Of a stretch of DNA of 64,000 nt, positions 46,701 through 54,741 are shown one piece after another. Where the stretch lies: assembly GCF_905163445.1 (NCBI RefSeq), contig NC_053186.1:376599-440598 (forward strand), read 5' to 3'. Source of the DNA: Pararge aegeria (Eukaryota; Arthropoda; Insecta; Lepidoptera; Nymphalidae). The notes below the pieces were generated by a model. It saw nothing but the letters and a program-made list of their open reading frames with translations, was not told where the DNA came from and made no database searches. Each line of letters opens with the position of its first letter. Position 1 is the stretch's first letter. The translations under genes and the position numbers were made by a program.

Positions 46701-49700
46701 CCACGTCGTGCCCGAATTTTGCTCTCAGCATCAGTGACCACGAGCATAGGCACCATGTCACTTGCCAATTACCAACAAACCAAGACATTCACAAGAAGCA
46801 ATAGCCGCAAACTGACATTAGCACATACAAGTGTTTCTGTGAGTTCTGCTCTCTTTAATTTTTATGATGCATGGTAATTTATGTCATAACCAGCCGCGTT
46901 CCAACCATTCTTTTCATTAGAAAAAAAAAATGCAATACCAACAACCAATTTATTAGAATGGGAGCATCGAACAGAGTTCTACAGATCCATTAGGATGTCT
47001 TTTATGGGCTTCGTATGAGAAATACAATAATACATATAAGCAAATGAGTGTGAGCGGGACCTTCGATCGCGTACGAAGACACGCGAAGAGCGTGCTAAAA
47101 AAATATAAAGAATGGAAGGCCAAGGTATTCACTGGCACTGGCACTTAGATCTTTCATTAATTAACAGTATTATTGAAGCTAAATACCTAGTTTCTTAGCA
47201 GTAATTATTTATTCTACTGACTACTATTCTTCCTTACTATTAAAGTATTCATTTTATAAAAGACATCTTTAAAGCCCACAAACCTGCTTTAGAGCAGTGT
47301 TGTGGGTCTGTACTCTATAAACCTGAAATCCCAAGGAGTGAAATAAAACAACTGGACCGACTCTTATACTGTATATTAAGCTTCTCTATAATTCATATTA
47401 CTTGTTACCTTCAAATGACTACTACCAGTTCGGAATGCTGTCTTCGGCAGAGAAGACCACTGGCAAGAAACTCTACCGTAGCTCTTATATTCCATCAATT
47501 AAAACAAGACTTATAAACACAATTACAATATTGTCATATGTTATAACGCTAGGCCCTTTGATACAAGACATATAAAACAGGTCAAACATAACTACTATGG
47601 TCACTTATAACATCAGGACTTTTGAAACAAGTTGTTAGTATACAGCAACCTCTGCTACATAAACTGTCTGTGTAAAATATTGCTAGGGCTCCATATATGA
47701 TACCTAAATAATCCAAAGGATGAGATATACTTATCTGATGCAACATCAGGTACAACCATAGTACCAACAACTTTTAACAACTTATCTCAACACCATCACC
47801 AGTATATACGACTCTTGTTCCGCCACAACAACATTTCGTTAAGTACCTATATCGTTTCCATTATAAATCATCTATTCCCAATTTGTAACGATCTATCCAC
47901 ACAATACTTTACTTAAAATCTCCTATTTTCAATTCATTAATCTAAATCCGTGCTAACTTTTCTTTCCCGCCAATCTATCTTGTCAAACTCGCGTCTCCCG
48001 CCATAGATCCTATATTTTTCTTTGACAGTCTACTAAAGGCCATTATTCTATTTTCAATACACTATCAATGAGTATACAAACTATGATTTGTTGATATTTA
48101 ATATAATCATCGGGTTTATCATAGATAAAGTGCTATAATTCCCTATTTCCTATTCCCTATTGCGGCGCGGGGCTTACCGTCATCCTATCGTGGTCGCTAC
48201 CACAGTGTACCTCCGCAGACGACGCGCGCGGCGCTGGCGGGCGCCATGCGCGCGCGGCGCGGCGAGCTGGACGTGAAGCTGCTGCTGTTCGCCGTGCAGA
48301 AGACGTACAACTTCGAGTTGCTGCTGCACAAGCGCTTCCTCGGTGAGCCGCTACAGCCTCGCTGCGGACAATACCCGCCCGCTACCGGCGCGCCACTGGC
48401 CCCGGGACTCCATTCTAAATGAGGAGAGTTTAGTTTTCCTTCACCGCTAGAGCAATTGATATTTTAATTGTTTTTAAATTATACAAGCATGCAACTCCTT
48501 TAAGTTAGAGGTATGTTCTGGGGATGTGCCGAGCGAAGCGAAGCCGAAGCCTTCGCAACACCATACGGATCCATCGAAATACGCTCTCTACGCATATTTC
48601 GCTCCGATGCCGGAGATATTCTTTAAAATTGACTGGGAAGGATAGAATGTGGATACCTGAAGGTTTTCCACGATGTTCTCGAAAACTTATGAAGACCAAT
48701 CCGCTCTTTGCCAACTTGGTGGACTACGGCCTGAGTCTTGCTCATTTAGAGTGGAGACCCGTGCCTCGTAGTGGCGATGGAATGAAAAAAAATTTAATAT
48801 CACTAACATTCACGTGCAGCTCAAGCTAATAAAAGCGTACTTAAACCAATATGTTGAAGGTACGGAGTTGGGGTCTGAGGGTGCAGATGAAGAATCCAGT
48901 AAGCTAGCTTTCGACGATGACGATAAGGAGGTAAAGTATCAGTAATTGTTTGTATATTTCTTGTATTAATGAATAAATATACTTTTATTGCACACCACAA
49001 AAAGTTCATAGAAAAAAAAGAAAAGTATAACAAAACAACGTAAACAATTTGGCGGCCTTATCGCTTCATAGCGATTTCTTCCAGGCAACCAATGGCGAAG
49101 ATAAAAAACAGGTACAGAAAATGGTTAGGTGGTGCATATATATATACACATAAAATAAATATTTCATTACTTAAATATATACATATAATATAAAATAAAT
49201 AAGTAACTACAATTACATACAATATATATAAATGATATTTAGTAAAAAATAATATAATAGATTAAATATGATACAAAATAAATAAAATAAATTATTATCC
49301 TTAAATAAAAATAATATAAAATGAAAAAAAGAGAAGAAGGGATCAGTGAAATATCCCGGGTCATCAGTTGATTGATACAAAAAGTGATCTTCCACAAGTT
49401 TTTTAAAGATTTGGACAGATTTTGCCTTTCTAATAGCCAAAGGCGAGGCATTCCAAAGCTTAACAGCCTGAATAGTGAAAGACTTGTGGTAGAAAGAAGA
49501 ATTATGAGAAGGCACCTTTAGGATCAGTATCCTTGCGGTGCGGAGAACTTCACCTGGGCGACCTACAATCTCAAATTTCTCCTTTAATGGTAATTTCTTC
49601 ATGGTTAAACGTTAAAAATAGATTGTTTTATTCTGGCCTAAAATGTTTGTGATTATATCAGTGATACTAAAAGAAAAATTGCGATGCGAGGTCAATTATG

Positions 49701-52419
49701 GTGTTCCAAAAATCTGCGGCGCATGAGTTGCATCGTTATGAAGACCATTAGGACGCCTCACGAAAGTCCTAGTGATATTTCCAGAAACATCTATTGGCGC
49801 GCCTCGGTAGTAAAATGAGCCGTTTTGTGTCACGAAAAATGGTCTACGCTCTTTTCTCTAGTCATAATTATTATAATAAAAGCCGTCGTGTTTTTGAATT
49901 AGGATACTCCATTGGAAGTGTCAACATGACATGGCTGCTGCGCTCAGGGTTTATACACAACAAGGAACTCCTCATCGTCTAAGAGCACAGTAAAACGTTT
50001 GCCGGACATCTCGTGATGGCCAAATTTATTATATTTCGTCGCATTTTATATATCACTACTGGATCCAGCGTCTGATCCCGTCCGCTCGCCTCGCCAGGAG
50101 CCTCGCACGGGCGCGGCGCAGGGCTCGCCGTGGGTCGGGCTCATCGGCATCTGCTTCGAGCCGCACCTGTCGCTCTACATCACCAGCCTCGACACGAACC
50201 TGCGCGCGCTCATGGACCGGTTCATACAGGTGGGCGCGCGTTGACTCGCCAGACGCACATCAACTTTAGCAACCAAGTTGAAACCACAGTTTTCAGAAAC
50301 ATTTCTGCTAATAACCAGATCGAAGTGACAGTATTCTCGGGGCTCTGGGGCCTAAGTTGGAACAACGATTTAACTAAAGTCCACGTTGGGAGTGCATTTC
50401 GCCCGCCGCCCGAGTTTTATTCTCATTAGTTCTTGAAGTTTTGTATATTCTGGTAACCCAGTTTATTGTATTTTGAGTATGTATATTTTTTAAAACTATA
50501 TTGATCCTGGTAACAATTTCGATCTGCATTTATACCGTAATCAAGTTGAGGCGATATGTGTTCTGTGGCCTGAATGGCTCTGTGTCAGGACGCGCGGGGC
50601 GCGGGGGCGGACGGGGCGGACGGGGCGGGCGGGGCGGGCAGCGGCGCGGGCGCGGTCATGAGTAGCTGCGCGGACCTGTTCCTGTTCTACAAGAAGTGCC
50701 TGGCGCAGTGCGCCGCGCTGTCCACCGGGGAGCCCATGCTCGGTGAGCGCGCACTTGTCGCATAGTATAGCAAATTATTCTTAATTTTGTTAATATATCA
50801 TGGAATTTCATAAACTAACGCTGGCTGCTATCCAATTGATTCTAGACGTCCATTAACCTTTCACCGATTGATTTTCACTAGGCGACTAATGTTACCTTAC
50901 TTGTCTATGATTCTTGATACAAGGTGTGGTATTTCGTGTTTGTATAGTCATATTTTCGTATGGATTTATGCTTATAACCAAATTTATATTTTTTTCACAG
51001 TTTACCAGTTCCCTAAACATAACGCACCGGCAAATCGGTATCGTAACTTTAAATGGCGCCCAACGTCGTTAGTAATTGTACTATGGAGCTATGGTGCTAC
51101 GCTCGACCGCAACAATAGACACTGCTCCGAGCGGGTGATCGTGCTCGGTACCGAGAGCATCCTTGGAAGTTATATATAGAGTCAATTTTTGAACACTTCT
51201 TAGCGCGATAGTGTTTTGTAAACATTACAAACATTTTCCTGTTTGAAAGTATAGCCATACGTATTAAGTTATTTATCCATTCGTGCTGTTCTTTAATAAT
51301 ATTCGGCAAGGTTCGTAAAAAATATAGTATTCTAGTTAGTTAACAGTTGGGTTGGGTTAGATTTATGGAATTTTTACTTTGGTAAAAGCCCACATCGGAG
51401 CAGCGGTCGGCCTTAGCTCCAAAACAGTGTGGCATTATTAGGCCGCGATTGACGTAATAGTTGCACGAATAGCCGTTGTTCCCGCAGAGCTGTCGGGCGT
51501 GTTCGGCAAGTACCTGCGCGAGTACGCGGGCGTGCTGCAGGCGGCGTTGCCGCGCGCGGCCGCCGGCGTGCCCGCGCTCGTGTCCAACCTGCACACGTTG
51601 CTGCGCGACGACGCCAGCGCGCAGAGGTACACCCGGCCGGAGCTCTGCAAGATCACCAGCGTCATCACGACGTCGGAGTACTGCCTCGAGACGACCGTCC
51701 ATCTCGAGCAGAAGCTCAAGGAGAAGATCGCGCCCGCGCTCGCGGACAAGATAGACTTGACGCCGGAGCAAGACCTGTTCCACAAGATGATCAGCAACTG
51801 CATCCAGCTCCTCGTCCAGGACCTGGAGCTGGCCTGCGAACCGGCCCTCCAAGCCATGACCAAGATATCGTGGCTGCATTTCGACAACGTGGGAGACCAA
51901 AGCTCCTACGTCACCCAAATAATCATGCACTTGAAGAACACGGTTCCAAACTTGAGGGACAATTTGGCGTCTTCGCGGAAGTACTTCACGCAGTTCTGTA
52001 TACGTTTCGCGAACTCCTTTATCCCGAAGTTTATCCAAAACATCTACAAATGCAAACCGATTTCTACTGTCGGCTCTGAACAGCTGTTGCTGGATACGCA
52101 TATGTTGAAGACCGCTCTGTTAGAGCTACCCTCCATAGGTTCTGACGTTAAACGATCCGCGCCTACCACTTACACTAAAGTAGTAATTAAATTAATGACT
52201 AAAGCTGAGATGATATTGAAGCTAGTTATGGCACCCTTGGATGGCAACCTGGAAGGGTTCGTATCTCAGTTTCTGCAGCTACTGCCGGAGAGTACGATCG
52301 CGGAGTTCCATAAAGTGCTAGACATGAAGGGCGCGAAGCTGTCCAAAGCACAAATGAGCTCTTTGGACGCTTTGTTCAAGCAAATCACCAAGGCTGCTAG
52401 CGGTGAGAATAATAAATGA
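40659..52419 (+). CDS. VPS53: VPS53, GARP/EARP tethering-complex subunit
   Basis: VPS53 is a rod-like subunit of GARP (with VPS51, VPS52, VPS54) and EARP (with VPS50), which tether endosome-derived vesicles at the trans-Golgi and recycling endosomes. Exons found: 40659-40784, 43093-43299, 43803-44021, 44643-44766, 45652-45770, 46410-46577, 48219-48342, 48820-48930, 50098-50229, 50589-50742 and 51488-52419. They total about 805 residues. Diagnostic stretches include AYINRVFPTEQ, ALNHLHMLAGG, QILADFKDAL, DVKLLLFAVQKTYNFE and ICFEPHLSLYI. In the last exon are NLASSRKYFTQFCIRFANSF and GSEQLLLDTH. The N-terminal exons carry the coiled-coil half and exon 11 the helical C-terminal half. All junctions are in frame except exon 7 to exon 8, which is off by two bases, so a very short exon is probably unrecognised. 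First exon start chosen as the only ATG before a good donor with similarity downstream. Confidence 0.93.
41209..42182 (+). mobile_element. ~1-kb repeat, copy 1 (VPS53 intron 1)
   Basis: This copy matches the reverse complement of 47144-48160 almost end to end. Shared blocks include cgggagacgcgagtttgaca, agtcgtatatactggtgatg and tggtcttctctgccgaagac. I see no coding capacity, so it is non-autonomous or a fragment. Confidence 0.85.
43093..43299 (+). CDS. VPS53: VPS53 exon 2
   Basis: Acceptor ctgttctag, donor CTGCAG|GTGCGC, 69 codons. It encodes FDAVAYINRVFPTEQALSGV and a coiled-coil-like continuation. Third codon positions are almost all G or C. Confidence 0.95.
43355..43770 (-). mobile_element. 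Reverse-transcriptase fragment filling VPS53 intron 2
   Basis: The minus strand encodes GFTKGRSTTDAGAKLL, then FCDLSVAFDCVDR (the F.DL..AFD catalytic box) and YLSDRTQRV. After a frameshift it continues with LLFLYINDLPHHVSET. It belongs to a jockey-like non-LTR element, the same as 24480-24935, and occupies most of the 503-bp intron antisense to VPS53. Confidence 0.88.
43803..44021 (+). CDS. VPS53: VPS53 exon 3
   Basis: Acceptor cgccgccag, donor ATGGAG|GTGAGT, 73 codons. It contains VADINKKAERSEGMVREITA and ALNHLHMLAGG, among the most conserved VPS53 motifs. Confidence 0.97.
44643..44766 (+). CDS. VPS53: VPS53 exon 4
   Basis: Acceptor gcgcgcgcag, donor CACGG|GTACGC. It encodes VLQQLRLYRDIRELNALRDD and QILADFKDALT. 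Ends one base into a Gly codon. Confidence 0.95.
45335..45410 (+). mobile_element. tRNA-like SINE head
   Basis: tttaattggttaaagcgctc (A-box-like) and caggttcacatcctg (B-box-like) are spaced as in a tRNA-derived SINE. It lacks a foldable tRNA body and lies in VPS53 intron 4. Confidence 0.5.
45652..45770 (+). CDS. VPS53: VPS53 exon 5
   Basis: Acceptor ctgtgcgcag, donor CTGCAG|GTACGC. It encodes LAEACGVVDALEPAVKHELI, matching the 'L..AC.V...L.P..K.E.I' region of VPS53. Confidence 0.95.
46044..46222 (+). mobile_element. SINE fragment (family A)
   Basis: It contains gacgttccggtacgatgccg, then cgtagaaaccgatttgg and cagcccgctacaatcttaga. It lies in VPS53 intron 5 and lacks the tRNA-like head. Confidence 0.7.
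46410..46577 (+). CDS. VPS53: VPS53 exon 6
   Basis: Acceptor ggccccag, donor TGCAAG|GTGAGT, 56 codons. It encodes FVERRYAWLKKYLLRFEE, matching the conserved 'D.RRYAW.K' stretch. Confidence 0.96.
47144..48160 (-). mobile_element. ~1-kb repeat, copy 2 (VPS53 intron 6), inverted
   Basis: Reverse complement of 41209-42182, judged by eye as roughly nine bases in ten identical. Its right end lies about 60 bases before the exon 7 acceptor. See copy 1. Confidence 0.85.
48219..48342 (+). CDS. VPS53: VPS53 exon 7
   Basis: Acceptor acctccgcag, donor CCTCG|GTGAGC. It encodes GELDVKLLLFAVQKTYNFEL then LLHKRFL. Ends one base into a Gly codon, which does not fit the phase of the next recognised exon. Confidence 0.95.
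48343..48819. other. VPS53: VPS53 intron 7, probably hiding a micro-exon
   Basis: Exon 7 ends in phase 1 while the conserved frame of exon 8 starts on a codon boundary. Joining them directly gives a stop after about a dozen codons. Vertebrate VPS53 has a few extra residues here, consistent with a very short exon of length 2 modulo 3. I could not place it. A family-B-like repeat occupies about 48640-48785. Confidence 0.55.
48820..48930 (+). CDS. VPS53: VPS53 exon 8 (acidic linker)
   Basis: Acceptor cacgtgcag, donor AAGGAG|GTAAAG, 37 codons. It encodes LKLIKAYLNQYVEGTELGSE and an acidic FDDDDKE tail. The start phase disagrees with exon 7, so its 5' boundary is provisional. Confidence 0.75.
49130..49605 (-). 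mobile_element. Non-LTR retrotransposon C-terminal fragment
   Basis: The minus strand encodes SFTIQAVKLWNASPLAIRKA, then IFKKLVEDHFL, the 'F...A...WN.LP..IR' end seen in jockey-like ORF2 proteins. An AT-rich 3' tail follows at 49130-49280. It lies in VPS53 intron 8, antisense to the gene. Confidence 0.75.
50098..50229 (+). CDS. VPS53: VPS53 exon 9
   Basis: Acceptor gcctcgccag, donor ATACAG|GTGGGC, 44 codons. It contains GLIGICFEPHLSLYITSLD, a VPS53 hallmark. Confidence 0.96.
50589..50742 (+). CDS. VPS53: VPS53 exon 10
   Basis: Acceptor ctgtgtcag, donor CTCG|GTGAGC. A Gly/Ala/Asp repeat (ADGADGAGGAGSGAGA) encoded by GGGGCG-type repeats precedes the conserved SSCADLFLFYKKCLAQC and LSTGEPML. 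Confidence 0.95.
51488..52419 (+). CDS. VPS53: VPS53 exon 11 (C-terminal domain, stop)
   Basis: Acceptor gttcccgcag opens 309 codons ending TGA 52417-52419. Conserved stretches include TSVITTSEYCLETTVHLEQK, NLASSRKYFTQFCIRFANSF and FIPKFIQ. The first 400 bases are strongly GC-biased at third positions and the rest is not. Confidence 0.97.
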
Positions 52420-52439
52420 TTTGAATCAATTAAAGACTC

Positions 52440-52520
52440 GAACTCATTGGAGCTAGGGCGGGAATCGAACAAAAGTGGTTCGGAGGTCTAAAGCCTTAAG
52501 CTACTTTGGCGGTGTGAGTG
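52440..52520 (-). mobile_element. tRNA-derived SINE fragment beyond VPS53 stop
   Basis: The minus strand reads ccgccaaagtagcttaaggc (A-box side) and gttcgattcccgccctagct (B box). It starts about 20 bases after the VPS53 stop codon and so is probably part of the 3' UTR in antisense. Confidence 0.6.
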
Positions 52521-53081
52521 TAAAATCGCCTTTACAATATATATATTTGCACTCTCCCAATTTCTAGTAACTGTTCCTTACAGTCACAGGTTGCGTGCAA
52601 GAAATTGCTTCCAGTTATAAGGCGGCCTTTGATGCCTACAATTTTTGCATTCCTTTGTTTTGTTTACTAGTTTGTTTTATGTATATTTAGATTTTTGTGT
52701 GCAAAAAAGTATTGGTTCTTCTTCTTCTTTTGAGCCTAACTCAGAACCACCTCCGCCCTGGCTCCTGTGGTTATCTTGCTTAAGTTTTAAAGCTAAGCGT
52801 AAGCGGCTTAATCTTAATGCGGAAAAATATTTTTAACACGCGACATATATTTTCACAAATAACAGAATCGCATCAAAAATACCAGCATGCCATGTTATAA
52901 ATATATCTCAGCCATTATTTATATTTCCGACCTTGCATTGATGTGGTATGTGAATTAAAAATATTGTTAATATTTTTGTCATTTTTTTTTTACCCCTTAT
53001 ACGAGTTACATATCAATAATTGATCTCGGGTCGATGTTATCTCGGATCAGATCTACATTGTGCCGTGTGGTGACAGATCAG

Positions 53082-53087
53082 AATAAA
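53082..53087 (+). terminator. Candidate VPS53 polyadenylation signal
   Basis: AATAAA is the first clean signal I noticed after the stop, which would give a 3' UTR of about 670 bases. Weak on its own. Confidence 0.3.
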
Positions 53088-53894
53088 GAATTACCACCTA
53101 GTGGTAAAATTTATTTCCTTTATGTTCGTTTCGCTTAAACGAGAAAAAACGTGTGAGCCGTGTGAAACATCGAAATTGTTTTCTGTATAGTGGAAAGATA
53201 TTGCATATTGAAAAGATAAAACATTTCAAATTAGTTTCCCAAATTAATAAAAAAAAAGAGGGTGTATACATATTCGAAGGATCAGCAGAGAATTTAATAT
53301 TAAAACATCAAAAGAATCACAATCAGCCTAACTTTAATTTACAAATTTCAATTTTAACAAAAAATAAAAACATGTACACGCGTAAGAAGTTATACTTCGT
53401 TGGCGTATGAAAAAAAATAACTAAAATGCATTAGTGATTAACGATAAATATTACAATTAATCTCAAAGATTTTATTTAAATAAAAAAGGTTTTACTAACG
53501 TAATAATATTTATTAATTCACACTGTTTGTACTGTTACGAAACACGTGTTCTAAATATAAAGAATAGACTAGAATATACAACAAGAACATAGTTATCGAT
53601 TTTCATGCCTCCTAGAACTAACTTTACGATGTACAATTCAGTTACAATTCATTTTATAATTGAAAATTGACGGGTGGCGATGCGTCGCCCCGCCAAAAAT
53701 CAGGTTTACCCTCCGCCTATAGATGTTACACATCAAACACCTAGTACAATTTCAGATAAAATCTTGGAAACTGGTTGAAAATCGCGGAAACACCAATGTT
53801 TATTTCAATACTATCGATAATTGCAAACCTTTAAGTTTGGCTGAACGAAATGTTTACTTTCCGCTTTCCGGTTTAAAAAACAACAAGTGTAAAC

Positions 53895-54321
53895 TATGGA
53901 GGGTAGAGGTAAGGAGAGTCATCTGTGTATCTGAAAAAGTGTCGTCAAAATGTATTAAATTAGGATGGCGCCACATTTGCATCAGGGTAACTCTTAAAAG
54001 AAGCGCCAAATATAAATATTGTTAGAGTAGGCTTGAAAAATAAACAAGGAAGTATGGAGATACAAGGAAGTAAGGTTATATTTACCAAAATATTTTGTAC
54101 AACGTAAGTTGTTGAACTTCTCAATAATTAACTACTTTAGTCGATAATGACATTAAATTTTTTAACTCGGCATACTTCAATTCAGCTACATTCATACCAT
54201 ACCCTGTGCATCCACCAGCGCCATTGTGGAGGATTTTTGAACTGTTATTTAGCGCATACACTGGACACTTTTTCAACTTTTCTCCCATATAAGATGACTC
54301 TCCTTACCTCTACCCTCCATA
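53895..54321. mobile_element. 427-bp TIR element with 8-bp target duplication
   Basis: Terminal repeats begin tatggagggtagaggtaagg on both ends and extend about 29 bases. The flanks gtgtaaac (53887-53894) and gcgtaaac (54322-54329) look like an 8-bp target-site duplication with one mismatch. The interior has no transposase. An 8-bp duplication suggests a hAT-like mobilising enzyme, although the terminal bases are not the usual hAT ones. It ends about 100 bases before the GalNAc-transferase start codon. Confidence 0.8.
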
Positions 54322-54425
54322 GCGTAAACAATGGTGGTGTCAAAATGAAAATTCATATCAAACGTCAGTGTCAAAAGAATAGCCGTCGTGTACGCGCGCC
54401 GTTCAATAAGATTTTCAATTATAAA

Positions 54426-54741
54426 ATGAAATTGCCGGTTCGCAAGTGCTATCATGCGGCAAAAGTAGGTTTCTGTGTGATATTAGTTGTTACAATATTA
54501 GCTTTATTCGAGCAATGGCGTGGCGGGAAACGGGCTGCACGCGCACAGTTTTCAGACTTGGAAGATGTGTATGAAAAAGAGATTTTGGAGGATGAAGCCC
54601 GGATCATCCCAGGGTTGGGAGACGGTGGCGTTGCCGCGCATCTGACGGGTGAAGCGAAGCGCCTCGGCGAAGAGTCCGAGAAGAAGCTAGCTATAAACGT
54701 GTATCTAAGCGATCGCATAGCGTACAATAGAACTTTAAAAG
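54426..54741 (+). CDS. GalNAc-transferase exon 1 (anchor and stem)
   Basis: From ATG MKLPVRKCYH through the hydrophobic anchor and an acidic stem to LAINVYLSDRIAYNRTLK. Donor AAAAG|GTAATC. Ends one base into an Asp codon. Confidence 0.9.

Noticed and set aside
51340..52101. 253-codon open frame on the minus strand
   Set aside because: It is antisense to VPS53 exon 11; the GC-saturated third positions of the real gene remove stops on the other strand.
54147..54425. Upstream extension of the GalNAc-transferase frame
   Set aside because: The extension reads through a TIR element and places the membrane anchor over 100 residues from the N-terminus, unlike the family; kept as a finding, not as the start.
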